A DNA stretch of 64,000 bases from Bacteroidota bacterium (lineage in GTDB: Bacteria > Bacteroidota > Bacteroidia > UKL13-3). Shown piece by piece: positions 14,757 to 24,695 of this stretch. The stretch covers positions 62,001 through 126,000 of the forward strand of contig JAUXUD010000053.1 of the NCBI GenBank assembly GCA_030680835.1, given 5' to 3'. The position numbers and the translations under genes are program-made. The notes beneath the pieces are model-generated. The model saw nothing but the letters and a program-made list of their open reading frames with translations. It was not told where the DNA came from and searched no databases. Within the stretch, counting starts at the first letter, position 1, and every line of letters starts with the position of its first letter.

Positions 14757-15428
14757 ATGAACAATATTAAATTAATTTTTATCGGACTTCTGATTTTGAA
14801 TTCGGGAACAATTTATGGACAAACCAATAGGTTTGACATTGGAATAGAAGGAAGCCCAGGTTTAACTTTTCTGAGGGGTAATGACTTTATAGATAAATAC
14901 CATAATACGACAATGAGTTTTTCAGGTGGATTTTTTTTTCAGTTTAATTTTAAGAAGATTATTTCTCTGCACACAAATATTGCTTATGAAAGAAAGGGTT
15001 CTATAACTACTGCTCAGGCAACCAACATGTATGGCAACTCAATTGGTGAGGTGACTATAAACACAAACTTTGACTATTTGACTATACCAATTCTACTTAG
15101 GGCCACATTTGGCAAGAAGGTTCAATTCTTTGTAAATGGGGGACCCTATTTTGGGTATTTACTCAAGAATACTTTTGTAAGCAAAGGGGACAACATTCCC
15201 AGAACAACAGGTGACAATACAAAGTTCAACAAACGATTTGACACAGGAATTTCGACAGGACTGGGACTTTCAGTTCCTGTTAAGACAAGATTTGCTGTAT
15301 CCTTTGAAATTAGAAATAATCTTGGGCTTTATAATGTAAGTGCAGGTCCGGTTGTAAACAATGGAACAATTAAAACAAATTCAACAAATTTTCTTTTCGG
15401 TTTCATATACAGACTTGGACTTAGGTAA
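14757..15428 (+). CDS. Outer-membrane beta-barrel protein, PorT-like family
   Basis: This 223-residue protein has a signal peptide (MNNIKLIFIGLLILNSGTIYG) followed by alternating amphipathic strands with many aromatic and glycine residues, ending in an aromatic-rich strand (FLFGFIYRLGL). This fits the Bacteroidota outer-membrane beta-barrel (OMP_b-brl_2) family. The role is unknown; members are often small porin-like proteins. It stands alone after the pseudogene. Confidence 0.75.
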   Translation: MNNIKLIFIGLLILNSGTIYGQTNRFDIGIEGSPGLTFLRGNDFIDKYHNTTMSFSGGFFFQFNFKKIISLHTNIAYERKGSITTAQATNMYGNSIGEVTINTNFDYLTIPILLRATFGKKVQFFVNGGPYFGYLLKNTFVSKGDNIPRTTGDNTKFNKRFDTGISTGLGLSVPVKTRFAVSFEIRNNLGLYNVSAGPVVNNGTIKTNSTNFLFGFIYRLGLR

Positions 15429-15494
15429 AGTATATGCGGATGTATAGAACTAAAAATTCTGATTCATCATATGGATTAATTCTTATATTTGATC

Positions 15495-16466
15495 ATGTTT
15501 ATGAAAATTCGTTATATTGGCATAGCCTTCTTGCTGCTGGTTTTTTCGTGTACTAAAATCCTTAAAAACGATCCACCGAAAAGACCTCCAACCCAGCCTC
15601 CTGTTGCGGCTTTTAGCTACTACACCGAATCGGAGGGAGAGGCTCCGGCCCGGGTTCATTTTTATAACAGTTCAAAAGATGCCGATTCATGTTTTTGGGA
15701 CTTTGGCGATACAAGTTTTTCAAGAGAATTCTCACCTATACATGAGTTTAAAAGTCCGGGTAACTTTAAGGTAAGACTGATTGCCAAAAATTGGCTTGGA
15801 TCAGATACCGTTGAGGATTACATTTTGATTACTAAAGGCATTGTGGCCAATTTTTCCTTTACCGGAGATGGGGCGCATGTGCCTGCAAAAATCAGGTTCA
15901 CGAATCTGTCTCAGAATGCGAATTCATATGATTGGGATTTTGGTGATGGTACCTGGGATAACTATGCAGACCCCGTTCATACTTATTACCAAAGCGGAAA
16001 CTATCAGGTTACACTTAAGGCAATGCATTATATCCGTCAAACAAAGACAATCAGCAAAACGGTTCATATTTTGCCTGAGTTCACATCGGCCACTTTAACT
16101 CAAATGCAGTTAACCTCCTGGCCATTCAACAGACTTAATGGAAGCAGCTGGGACAGTGAACCGGGACAATCATCACCCGACATTTACCTGCTTATTGAAG
16201 ACTCGGCCGGTACGCAATTGTACAAAACGGCAACGGTTAATAACCTGATGCTGCCAAGCACCTATACAACATCATTTGTACTCAATAAAAACATGTGGAA
16301 CAAACGGATAATAATAAAAATGATGGATGAAGACGGTGCAAACGCAGAGGTAATGGCATCGTCCTGGATCCGTATATCCGATTATGGTCCCGGAACCTAT
16401 CCTGAACAGATTGTAATCAATAGTCAGTATATAGGACTTAAACTAAACTTTTCATGGAAAGAGTAA
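15495..16466 (+). CDS. Lipoprotein with two PKD domains
   Basis: This 323-residue protein starts at ATG 15495 or 15501. The signal peptide ends in FLLLVFSC, a lipobox whose Cys would be lipidated. Two PKD domains follow, with the motifs WDFGDTS (residues near 75) and WDFGDGT (near 155), each preceded by a YDW/CFW-type strand. PKD domains are adhesion or spacer modules on the cell surface. The C-terminal 110 residues form a domain I do not recognise. Confidence 0.78.
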   Translation: MFMKIRYIGIAFLLLVFSCTKILKNDPPKRPPTQPPVAAFSYYTESEGEAPARVHFYNSSKDADSCFWDFGDTSFSREFSPIHEFKSPGNFKVRLIAKNWLGSDTVEDYILITKGIVANFSFTGDGAHVPAKIRFTNLSQNANSYDWDFGDGTWDNYADPVHTYYQSGNYQVTLKAMHYIRQTKTISKTVHILPEFTSATLTQMQLTSWPFNRLNGSSWDSEPGQSSPDIYLLIEDSAGTQLYKTATVNNLMLPSTYTTSFVLNKNMWNKRIIIKMMDEDGANAEVMASSWIRISDYGPGTYPEQIVINSQYIGLKLNFSWKE

Positions 16467-16530
16467 ACAGGGTGATTGCGATAATTTCTATTGATTTTGA
16501 TTTAATAACGGAAAATAGAAATATTATAAT

Positions 16531-17115
16531 ATGAATTGGGAAACATATATTGCATTTGGCGACAGTATTACAATTGGTGCAAGAACCTATTTGGGGTATC
16601 CTGAATTGGTTGGCAATAAACTTAGTGACAGATTAAATAAACAATGGAATGTCATTAATCATTCTGTAAGTGGCTTTAAAGCTATTGACCTGGCAAGATA
16701 TATCGACAAACATTTTTATTCTCTTCAGGAACACAAATCGTCTGTTACATCTGTTTTAATTGGAACAAACGACATTAAAGATAAAACGTCTGTTGAGGAT
16801 TTTAAAATTGCCCTGAATCAGATTATTATCAAAACAAAATTACTGACGACAAACAACAATGTAATTATTTTTTTGATCCCTGAATTTCATAAAGGAATCA
16901 TGTATCCCTATTCTATTGAAATGAATGCATCAATTTCTATTTTCAATAAAGCGATATGTCAATTAGTAAAAGAACATGATTTAAGGATGTTGGAACTGAA
17001 TCACACGGAAAAAGATTTTTTAGACGGAGTACATTTAAACCGGGTAGGAATTGAAAATTTTTCGGATCAGATTTCCAGATACATCCTTAAAGATAAAGGA
17101 ATGGACTTTGGCTAA
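16531..17115 (+). CDS. SGNH/GDSL-type hydrolase
   Basis: This 194-residue protein has the SGNH family blocks: AFGDSIT (nucleophile Ser at residue 12), a glycine block around SVSGFK, GTND near residue 76, and DGVHLN near 168 with the catalytic Asp and His. It is probably an esterase or acyl/acetyl hydrolase acting on a sugar or lipid. No signal peptide is visible, so it should be cytoplasmic. Its stop overlaps the next glycosyltransferase start by 8 bases, which suggests a joint role in polysaccharide building. Confidence 0.85.
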   Translation: MNWETYIAFGDSITIGARTYLGYPELVGNKLSDRLNKQWNVINHSVSGFKAIDLARYIDKHFYSLQEHKSSVTSVLIGTNDIKDKTSVEDFKIALNQIIIKTKLLTTNNNVIIFLIPEFHKGIMYPYSIEMNASISIFNKAICQLVKEHDLRMLELNHTEKDFLDGVHLNRVGIENFSDQISRYILKDKGMDFG

Positions 17116-18283
17116 GATATTGTTTATTACATCACGTTTCCCTTACCCTCTGAATAAAGGAGATAAATTAAGGGTGTATTTTCAGCTAAAACATCTGTCA
17201 GAAGAAAACGAAGTACATTTGGTTGCAATCAATGAAACGAAAGTTTCTGATAAACATCTTATAGCGTTATCTCCATTTTGCAAATCCATCCATATGTTTG
17301 TTCTGCCAATTCACAAAAGGATATTCCAGTTATTCTTAAGTCCTTTTAAAGGGATTCCATTGCAAGTAGCTTATTTTTTTAATAATAGAATAAAGAAAAA
17401 AATTGAAGAACTAACGAATGAAATTGCACCCGACCATATTCATTGCCATCTTATCAGGACAACGGAATATATAAAAGATATTGGAGGCGTCAGCAAATCA
17501 CTTGATTTCATGGACGCATTCGGAAAAGGTATGGAAAAAAGGCAGGTTATTGAGTCCAATATTTTTAAGCGCATACTTTATACCTACGAAAAAAATCAAC
17601 TTTATAACTATGAGGCTAAGGTATTTCATTTCTTGGATAAATTTTCCATCATTTCGAATCAGGACAAAAATCTGATCAAAAGTCCGAGGGCCAATGAAAT
17701 AAATGTTATTCCCAACGGCGTAGACTTTGAAACGTTTTATCCCCGGGCGGAAGAAAAAAAATATGACCTGTTATTTATGGGAAATTTAGGTTATCCGCCT
17801 AATATTGATGCTGTTCTGTTTCTCTGTAATGAAATAATTCCACTTGTAGAAAAAGACAAACCTGATATCAAGGTGCTGATTGCAGGTATTAACGCTCCGA
17901 AACAAATACAGAAACTTGCCTCCGGGAAAATTAATATTATAGATGATTTTGCAGACATAAGTACCTCGATAGCGATTTCAAAGATCATGCTGGCTCCAAT
18001 GAAAATAAGCATCGGTCTTCAAAACAAAATATTACAAGCAATGGCAATGAAAACACCTTGCATTGTAAGCACTTTATGTAATAACGCTATAAATGCGCCC
18101 AATAACAAAGCGATAATTGAAGCCAATACGCCCATCGAATTCTCAAAAGAAATTATCACATTATTAAATAATGAAAACAAAGCTGCAGAAATAGGGCAAG
18201 AAGCTTATAAATTTGTAAGGGAATACTTTTCCTGGGAAAGACAAAATGATTTATTTGCGAAACTAATGCTCAATCAGAATTGA
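17108..18283 (+). CDS. Glycosyltransferase, GT4-like (TIGR03087-like sugar transferase)
   Basis: The likely start is TTG at 17108 (MAKILFITSRFPYPLNKGDKLR). It is preceded by AAAGGA at a good distance and overlaps the SGNH gene by 8 bases; this gives 391 residues. The N-terminus with the glycine-lysine loop and the C-terminal GT-B segment (LLFMGNLGYPPNIDAVLF, then KILQAMAMKTPCIVS) match glycosyltransferases that add sugars in exopolysaccharide pathways. The donor and acceptor are unknown. The frame itself runs from 17051 without an ATG in a sensible place. Confidence 0.8.
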   Translation: MAKILFITSRFPYPLNKGDKLRVYFQLKHLSEENEVHLVAINETKVSDKHLIALSPFCKSIHMFVLPIHKRIFQLFLSPFKGIPLQVAYFFNNRIKKKIEELTNEIAPDHIHCHLIRTTEYIKDIGGVSKSLDFMDAFGKGMEKRQVIESNIFKRILYTYEKNQLYNYEAKVFHFLDKFSIISNQDKNLIKSPRANEINVIPNGVDFETFYPRAEEKKYDLLFMGNLGYPPNIDAVLFLCNEIIPLVEKDKPDIKVLIAGINAPKQIQKLASGKINIIDDFADISTSIAISKIMLAPMKISIGLQNKILQAMAMKTPCIVSTLCNNAINAPNNKAIIEANTPIEFSKEIITLLNNENKAAEIGQEAYKFVREYFSWERQNDLFAKLMLNQN

Positions 18284-18412
18284 AAGAATCAACTATTAAA
18301 ATGCTACATTTTATTTTGAATACAAAAAATATCAACAGGGTTAAATTGGAGTACAATGAAGGATTAGCCAAAATGATTGGTATGGAAATATTTGGTAACA
18401 GAAAAGAAAAAA

Positions 18413-19531
18413 ATGCATAAAATACTTATTGTTTTCGGTACGCGCCCGGAACTTATTAAGCTGGCACCAATAATCAATGAGTTCTGTAAGCGGAATCTGA
18501 GGGAAAGGTTGTACATAATTAATACGAATCAGCATAAAGATTTTTTACAACAAGATTTAGACTATTTTCACATTGATGTTGATCATCAATTTAAATTAAA
18601 CAGGAATGATGACAGTTTATCACTTTTAAATGGTTTATTATTGCTTGAATTCAATGAGCTAAAATCAAAATTAAAAGATCTTAAAATAACTATAGACGCA
18701 ATCCTCGGTCAGGGTGACACCTGCACTTCTTATTCAGCTGCACAATATGCTTTTTATGAAAAAACTCCTTTTATTCATATTGAAGCAGGACTAAGAACGG
18801 ATGATTTATGTCAACCATTTCCTGAGGAATATTTCAGGAAAATGATTTCTACAATTACTGCAATACATTTTGCTCCAACTGCCTATGCAGAAAAAAAACT
18901 GATCAATGAAGGGATTGCTGCGAATTCAATAGTGGTGACAGGCAATACGGTAATCGACAATTTAAAACAACTTAAAAATATTAATGAATTTAAAAATATA
19001 AAAACAGAAGACAACAAGTTGGTTTTAATCACAGTTCACAGGAGAGAAAATATTAAAAACAATTTACCATTAATAACAAAACGCATAATTCATTATATCA
19101 AAAATAATCCTGATAAATCATTTATATGGGTTGACAATCCGGGATATAAGATTGAGCCCAATATCAGCATCCAATTAAATAATTTGAAAATTATTCAACC
19201 CGTTTCTTTTTTTGAAATGATTGAATTTTACAAAAGAGCCCAACTGATTATTACAGATTCCGGTGGAATCCAGGAAGAAGCGGCTTATTTAGGGATACCG
19301 ACTCTTTTGTTCAGAACAAAAACGGAACGAATTGAGGGAATCATATCCGGGATTTCAAAATACATTGAAGATTCAGACAATGATCTGGATTCTGTAATTA
19401 AGGCGTTAAATAAAAACAGACTTACTAAATTCAATACTATCTATGGTGACGGTAATGCTTCAAAGCGAATCGTAGACATACTGATTTGTGAAAGAAAGCT
19501 AATTTCGTTTTTGAAAAAGACAAGCAAATGA
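18413..19531 (+). CDS. wecB: UDP-N-acetylglucosamine 2-epimerase (non-hydrolysing)
   Basis: The ATG at 18413 starts MHKILIVFGTRPELIKLAPI, the signature N-terminus of the WecB/MnaA family; the upstream start at 18377 is unlikely. The enzyme interconverts UDP-GlcNAc and UDP-ManNAc for polysaccharide synthesis. Active-site residues appear in GQGDTCTSYSAA, HIEAGLRT, HRRENI and DSGGIQEEA. It is 372 residues, the normal length. It sits behind a GT4-like gene, and its stop overlaps the next gene by 4 bases (ATGA). Confidence 0.85.
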   Translation: MHKILIVFGTRPELIKLAPIINEFCKRNLRERLYIINTNQHKDFLQQDLDYFHIDVDHQFKLNRNDDSLSLLNGLLLLEFNELKSKLKDLKITIDAILGQGDTCTSYSAAQYAFYEKTPFIHIEAGLRTDDLCQPFPEEYFRKMISTITAIHFAPTAYAEKKLINEGIAANSIVVTGNTVIDNLKQLKNINEFKNIKTEDNKLVLITVHRRENIKNNLPLITKRIIHYIKNNPDKSFIWVDNPGYKIEPNISIQLNNLKIIQPVSFFEMIEFYKRAQLIITDSGGIQEEAAYLGIPTLLFRTKTERIEGIISGISKYIEDSDNDLDSVIKALNKNRLTKFNTIYGDGNASKRIVDILICERKLISFLKKTSK

Positions 19532-20031
19532 TTAGTATCACCGAACTCGAAACGCCATTGGGAACCATGTTTGCCTGTGCAACAGAGCATGGTGTTTGCC
19601 TTTTAGAATTTACCGACAGATTAAAGCTGGAAACGGAATTTAAATCATTGGCAAAACTTTTAAATTCGGATATTATTCAGGGTGAAAATAAACATTTTGA
19701 AGTACTTAAAATGCAACTAAATGAATACTTTGAAGGAAATCGAAAATCATTTACAGTTGCATTATATACTCCGGGTACAGAATTTCAACAAGCTGTTTGG
19801 GCAGCCTTGCAAAATATCACATACGGTACCACCCATACATACAAGCAACAAGCAATGGCATTGAAAAAACCTGGAGCAATCAGGGCAGTGGCACATGCAA
19901 ATGGGACGAACAGAATTTCGATAATTATACCCTGTCACCGGGTAATTGGAGCAAATGGGAATTTGACCGGTTACAGTGGTGGGCTATGGAGAAAAAAATG
20001 GTTGCTTGATTTGGAAAAAGAAAATGTATAA
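19528..20031 (+). CDS. ogt: Methylated-DNA--protein-cysteine methyltransferase
   Basis: This 167-residue suicide repair protein removes alkyl groups from O6 of guanine. The motif IPCHRVIG carries the acceptor Cys, and a helix-turn-helix DNA-binding segment lies just before it (YGTTHTYKQQAMALKKPGAIRAVAHAN). It overlaps wecB by 4 bases, so it is translated from the same message. No Ada-type activation domain is present. Confidence 0.93.
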   Translation: MISITELETPLGTMFACATEHGVCLLEFTDRLKLETEFKSLAKLLNSDIIQGENKHFEVLKMQLNEYFEGNRKSFTVALYTPGTEFQQAVWAALQNITYGTTHTYKQQAMALKKPGAIRAVAHANGTNRISIIIPCHRVIGANGNLTGYSGGLWRKKWLLDLEKENV

Positions 20032-20060
20032 GTAGATTTGATATTAAGAATAAAAACAAT

Positions 20061-20714
20061 ATGAAAATAGCAGTATTTGGAACCGGAAACGTTGGAGATA
20101 CGATTGGTTCAAAATTAATTGAATTGGGACATGCAGTAATGATGGGTTCCCGAACAGCAGACAATGAAAAGTCAATAGCATTTGTTGCCAAACACAATGG
20201 CATAGCACACTCAGGTACTTATGCGGATGCAGCTGCTTTTGGAGAAATTATTTTCAATTGCACTGCCGGAGTGGGTTCAATCGAAGCATTAAAAATGGCC
20301 GGAGAACAATACCTGAATGGCAAAGTGATCATTGATTTAGCCAATTCACTTGATTTTTCGAAGGGGATGCCCCCCACTCTTACTATTGCCAATACCACCT
20401 CTCTCGGAGAAGAAATTCAAAAAGCCTTTCCCCAAACAAAAGTTGTAAAGGCACTCAATACTACTTGGTGCGGATTGATGGTAAATCCTGCCATGATAAA
20501 TGGTGGCGACCACAACACATTTATTTGCGGAAATGATGAAGAAGCAAAAGAAAAGGTAAAAGATTTTTTAAAAGCATTTGGATGGCTGGGAAAAAACATC
20601 CTGGACCTGGGTGATATTACAAAAGCCAGAGGGCCTGAAATGTATTTGCCGCTTTGGTTGAGTATATATGGAGCTACCCAAAATGGAGCGTTTAATATAA
20701 AAATTGTTAGCTGA
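20061..20714 (+). CDS. NAD(P)-binding oxidoreductase, F420-dependent NADP reductase-like
   Basis: This 217-residue protein begins with a Rossmann fold (MKIAVFGTGNVGDTIGSKL, GxGxxG at residues 7-12) and a basic GSRTA after strand 2, which favours NADP. The whole length matches the F420-reductase-like family seen in many bacteria that lack F420, where its role is unclear. It overlaps the next gene by one base (TGATG). Confidence 0.82.
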   Translation: MKIAVFGTGNVGDTIGSKLIELGHAVMMGSRTADNEKSIAFVAKHNGIAHSGTYADAAAFGEIIFNCTAGVGSIEALKMAGEQYLNGKVIIDLANSLDFSKGMPPTLTIANTTSLGEEIQKAFPQTKVVKALNTTWCGLMVNPAMINGGDHNTFICGNDEEAKEKVKDFLKAFGWLGKNILDLGDITKARGPEMYLPLWLSIYGATQNGAFNIKIVS

Positions 20715-21097
20715 TGAAAACATTCTTATCAATACACTGGGCTTTAATTGCCGCATTATGGTATTTTGTAAACGGAGTATTGCATACTGCAGCAGTTCTT
20801 TTGAAACATAAGGGCAAATATGACAGAGAACTGCTGCGTTTGTTAATGGATGGACATGTATTAATGTTATCGGGCGCAGTTGTATTTGTATGCTGGTTGA
20901 TGATGCTAAGTAAAATTCAATGCGGAGGTACAATCAGCATTATTGTGGCCGTGTTTATGCTTTTGTATTGCATCATGATTTTTCCATTTCTCAAATCTTT
21001 TGTTACCATGGCCATCAGCATTATGTTAATTATTATTTCAATTAAAGCCATAAACAGTTTTCCCAATATTTACGACATTATGCAAAACTATAAGTAA
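20714..21097 (+). CDS. Small polytopic membrane protein
   Basis: This 127-residue protein has four hydrophobic helices (about residues 8-26, 47-64, 70-90 and 94-115) and a conserved-looking HAAVLLKHKGKYDRELL segment between helices 1 and 2. No family is recognised. Its start codon overlaps the stop of the F420-reductase-like gene by one base, so translational coupling is likely. Confidence 0.65.
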   Translation: MKTFLSIHWALIAALWYFVNGVLHTAAVLLKHKGKYDRELLRLLMDGHVLMLSGAVVFVCWLMMLSKIQCGGTISIIVAVFMLLYCIMIFPFLKSFVTMAISIMLIIISIKAINSFPNIYDIMQNYK

Positions 21098-21198
21098 TTT
21101 TAAATGCTTTTTTTAATAGAAGTTGAGAAACCTCAAATGATTTCTGCCTGCTTTGGTTGGTTGGATAGAAACCTCACTAATTGATTTTCATATAAGGA

Positions 21199-21924
21199 TT
21201 AAAAAACAGTATTCAACTTTCGTTTATAAAGCTGTATGGTATTTTCCAATCCAAAGTAAAGGGCATCACAAATGAGTGCATGGCCAATTGAAACTTCATT
21301 TAAATAGGGAATGTTTTTGGCAAAATATTCGAGATTCTCTAAACTCAAATCATGCCCTGCATTAATTCCGAGTCCCAATAAGTTTGCTTCGTGAGCAGCC
21401 TGCAAATAGGGTTTCAGGGCTTCCTCTTTATTTACACTATAGTTAACGGCATAGGCTTCGGTATACAACTCAATTCTGTCGGTTCCGGTTTCTTTGGCGC
21501 CTCTTACCATGTCGAGCAACGGATCAACAAAAATGGAGGTGCGGATACCGGCACCGGTAAATAAGGCTACAACATCCCTAAGGTAAATTTTGTGTTCAAG
21601 GGTATCCCAGCCATGATTGCTGGTTAACTGGTTATTTGAGTCGGGAACCAGGGTTACCTGCGCCGGCTTAACAGCTAAAACCAGGTCGATAAACTTTTGT
21701 TCGAGTGGGTTGCCTTCAATATTTAATTCGGTTTTACATACTTTTTTTAACGCATAAACATCGGCATAGCGGATATGTCTTTCATCAGGCCGTGGATGTA
21801 CTGTAATTCCATCAGCGCCAAAGCATTCGCAGTCTTTTGCGGCACGAATTATATCGGGATTATTTCCGCCTCTGGAGTTCCTGATTAAGGCAAGTTTGTT
21901 AATGTTTACACTAAGTTTAATCAT
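21199..21924 (-). CDS. pdxJ: Pyridoxine 5'-phosphate synthase
   Basis: This 241-residue TIM-barrel enzyme condenses 3-amino-1-hydroxyacetone phosphate with deoxyxylulose phosphate to form pyridoxine 5'-phosphate. Family motifs include [16 protein letters not shown] at the start, [25 protein letters not shown] and [10 protein letters not shown]. The length is typical. It is transcribed divergently from the hybrid histidine kinase gene. Confidence 0.95.
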   Translation of the reverse strand: MIKLSVNINKLALIRNSRGGNNPDIIRAAKDCECFGADGITVHPRPDERHIRYADVYALKKVCKTELNIEGNPLEQKFIDLVLAVKPAQVTLVPDSNNQLTSNHGWDTLEHKIYLRDVVALFTGAGIRTSIFVDPLLDMVRGAKETGTDRIELYTEAYAVNYSVNKEEALKPYLQAAHEANLLGLGINAGHDLSLENLEYFAKNIPYLNEVSIGHALICDALYFGLENTIQLYKRKLNTVF

Positions 21925-21962
21925 AAATTTGTGTTTGTTGAGAAAAGTAACGAAGTTAGTTG

Positions 21963-21970
21963 CAAAATTA
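21963..21970 (-). promoter_or_regulatory. Putative -7 box of the pdxJ promoter
   Basis: On the minus strand TAATTTTG, followed by C, matches the Bacteroidota -7 consensus TAnnTTTG. It lies 38 bases before the pdxJ ATG in the divergent region shared with the histidine kinase gene. Confidence 0.4.
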
Positions 21971-21988
21971 GATATATTTATTTAAGGT

Positions 21989-24541
21989 TTGAAGAAGATT
22001 TACTTTCAAAGATTCAGCATTATTATTGCATTATTTGTAATGGTGTTTTCTGTTGAAACAATACATGCAGATAAGATATCAGAAACAGACAGTTTAATTG
22101 CAATTATTGACGGTAATTCGGCTGAAAATGATAAAGTGGAAGCCTTGCTGGAACTGGCAAATCATTACCAGTTGGTTAAAGAGGAGGCAATGGCTTTAAA
22201 TATTGCCAATAAAGCATTGCTTAAAGCGATATCGTTGAAAAATACTTTTGCCATTGCAAGAGCCCGCTTTTTAATAACATCATTAACGACCGATTTTTTA
22301 CATTACGACAGCACAGTTTATTATTTAAAAATTTCTATTGAAGATTTTGAAAAAGCAAACGCACAGAAGGAGCTTGCATCAGCCCAGAACTTATTGGGAA
22401 TAATTTATGAAAAGCAGGGAAAATACAACCAGGCAATTAAATGTTATTTTAAAGCTCTTTTTATTTTTGATCAGTTATCAGACCAAAAAGGTATTGCCAA
22501 TGAATACAATAACATTGGCCTTGTTTTTAATATGGAACGGCACTACCAAAGGGCATTATTGTATTTTAACAGAGCCTTAAAAATTGGAAATGAATTGCAT
22601 GATGAAAGTATTATTACAAATGCGTTAAGCAATATGGCAATTTGCTATCAGGAACAAAAGTTGCCAGAAAAAGCACTTGAGTACTTTAATAGAGTTTATG
22701 AAATTGACCTAAAAAGAAATGATACCCGGAATTTAGGACTTACCTATAATAACCTGGGAGTTGTTTATTTTGATTTAAAAAAATATGCGCTTGCAAAGGA
22801 ATATTTATTGCGCGCAGCCACCCTAAAAACCAATGATGAAGAATTAGAAGGACTTGCCAATACCTATAATAATTTGGGTTCTGTTTACACCAAATTAAAA
22901 AATGATGATTCTGCCCTGTTTTATCTGCAAATGGCTGTAAAAATTGCCAGAGAGGAGGGAAGCTTACCGGTTTTAAAAGAAGCCTATGATAACTATTCTG
23001 ATTTTTACGAACAGAAAGGCGATTTGGTAAACGCTTTTGATTACATAAAAAAATCAAATGCTTTAAACGACAGTATCATATTAACCGGGTCAGCGGTTGC
23101 TTTAAGTCAGCTTGAAAATGACTATTTAAGTCTGAGTACTGAAAAAAGAGAATTTGAAAGTGCTTCCAATAAAGAAAAATCAAAACTACGTTTGCGGCTT
23201 TATGTTGTAAGTTTATTATTGGTTGTTATCGTTTTTGGATTTTTATTTTATTATATCGTTAAAGTTAAGAAAAGCAATAAACACCTTCAGATAAAGCAAA
23301 AGAAAATTGAAATACAGAATAAAATTCTTCAGGTAAAAAACATTGAAATTTTGCAGGCGAAAGAAGCGGCAGAAGAGGCAGCAAAAGTTAAAACGCAGTT
23401 TATATCTACAATTAGTCACGAAATACGCACCCCCTTAAACGCAATAATAGGAGTTGCCAATTTGCTGAACCAAAACTCACCACAGCCTGCCCAATATGAA
23501 AACCTCAATATCCTTAAAATAAGCTCTGAAAATTTACTTTCGCTCGTTAATAATATTTTGGATTTCAGCAAAATGGAAGCGGGTAAAATGCAGTTGGAAA
23601 CCATAGATTTTAACTTGCGCAGCATTGTATTTGATGTGAAGGAATTGTTCTCTATTAAATCGGTTGAAAAAGGTGTGGAGCTGTTAATTCAATACGACGA
23701 AAAAATTCCTTCTGTATTAAAAGGGGACCCATTGCGGATCAATCAGCTTTTGATTAATCTGGTAAATAATGCAATTAAGTTTACAGATTCGGGCTATGTG
23801 AAAATTGATATCAGTTTGCAGCTTTCAACCATAAACCACGCCCTGGTTCATTTTGCCATTTCGGATACCGGCATTGGGATTTCGCAATCGAAACAAAGTG
23901 CAATTTTTGAAAGCTTTGCCCAGGCAGATACCAACACTACACGCAAATACGGAGGTACGGGTTTAGGCCTTTCTATTTGCAAAAAAATTCTTGAAAACCT
24001 CAACAGTAAATTACAATTGGAAAGCGTTTCGGGTAAAGGTTCAACCTTTTATTTTACCATTAATTTTGAGGTGAGCAGAAATGCTTCCATTGGCAAATCA
24101 GCCAAAACGGCTTCATTTGAAGATTCCATTAAAGGTAAGCGGGTTTTAATTGTAGAAGACAATATGATGAATGTGATGGTACTCCGCCAGTTTTTGCAAA
24201 AATGGGGCATCATTACCGAAGTTGCTTTGAACGGTAAAGAAGGTTTTGAACGGGTGAAGGAAACGAATTTTGACGCCATTTTGATGGACATACACATGCC
24301 CGAAATGGATGGGATTGAAGCTACCATGCTTATCCGTCAATTAGCCGATGAACGTAAACGCCGCGTACCCATTATTGCCATCACAGCCGAAAACGAAATG
24401 CAGTTGCGCCAGCAGGTTTATGAGGTAGGTATGAACGACTATATCTTTAAACCGTTTAACCCGGATGATTTAAAGGAAAGACTGGGTTATGCCCTTTACA
24501 ACAATACTTTGAATATCAGTAATTTTAAAGCCATTAATTAA
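21989..24541 (+). CDS. Hybrid sensor histidine kinase with TPR sensor region and receiver domain
   Basis: This 850-residue protein has a TTG start, which is needed to include the signal sequence (MKKIYFQRFSIIIALFVMVFS). Residues 50-360 hold about seven TPR repeats, the sensor region in the periplasm. A transmembrane helix is at 402-424. The HisKA box FISTISHEIRTPLN has His477, and HATPase motifs follow (NLVNNAIKFTD, DTGIGIS, GTGLGLSI). A C-terminal receiver domain (718-850) has Asp767 in LMDIHMP. No HPt or output domain is fused, so a separate phosphotransfer protein or regulator is expected. Confidence 0.92.
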   Translation: MKKIYFQRFSIIIALFVMVFSVETIHADKISETDSLIAIIDGNSAENDKVEALLELANHYQLVKEEAMALNIANKALLKAISLKNTFAIARARFLITSLTTDFLHYDSTVYYLKISIEDFEKANAQKELASAQNLLGIIYEKQGKYNQAIKCYFKALFIFDQLSDQKGIANEYNNIGLVFNMERHYQRALLYFNRALKIGNELHDESIITNALSNMAICYQEQKLPEKALEYFNRVYEIDLKRNDTRNLGLTYNNLGVVYFDLKKYALAKEYLLRAATLKTNDEELEGLANTYNNLGSVYTKLKNDDSALFYLQMAVKIAREEGSLPVLKEAYDNYSDFYEQKGDLVNAFDYIKKSNALNDSIILTGSAVALSQLENDYLSLSTEKREFESASNKEKSKLRLRLYVVSLLLVVIVFGFLFYYIVKVKKSNKHLQIKQKKIEIQNKILQVKNIEILQAKEAAEEAAKVKTQFISTISHEIRTPLNAIIGVANLLNQNSPQPAQYENLNILKISSENLLSLVNNILDFSKMEAGKMQLETIDFNLRSIVFDVKELFSIKSVEKGVELLIQYDEKIPSVLKGDPLRINQLLINLVNNAIKFTDSGYVKIDISLQLSTINHALVHFAISDTGIGISQSKQSAIFESFAQADTNTTRKYGGTGLGLSICKKILENLNSKLQLESVSGKGSTFYFTINFEVSRNASIGKSAKTASFEDSIKGKRVLIVEDNMMNVMVLRQFLQKWGIITEVALNGKEGFERVKETNFDAILMDIHMPEMDGIEATMLIRQLADERKRRVPIIAITAENEMQLRQQVYEVGMNDYIFKPFNPDDLKERLGYALYNNTLNISNFKAIN

Positions 24542-24551
24542 AATTACGAAT

Positions 24552-24636
24552 GACGATGTACAATGTACGATGTACGATGTACAATGTACCATGTACGATG
24601 TACGATGTACAATGTACGATGTATAATGTACGATGT
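24552..24636 (+). repeat. Tandem GTACGAT/GTACAAT heptamer array, copy 2
   Basis: About 12 seven-base units of GTACGAT and GTACAAT with variants (GTACCAT, GTATAAT). The array lies about 10 bases after the hybrid kinase stop codon and before the convergent Pif1-like gene. Confidence 0.93.
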
Positions 24637-24695
24637 TTGGTATGTTGGTAATTTGTGGTGTTTTGAAATTTGCTAAAGGCTAATAGTTTTTTTCC

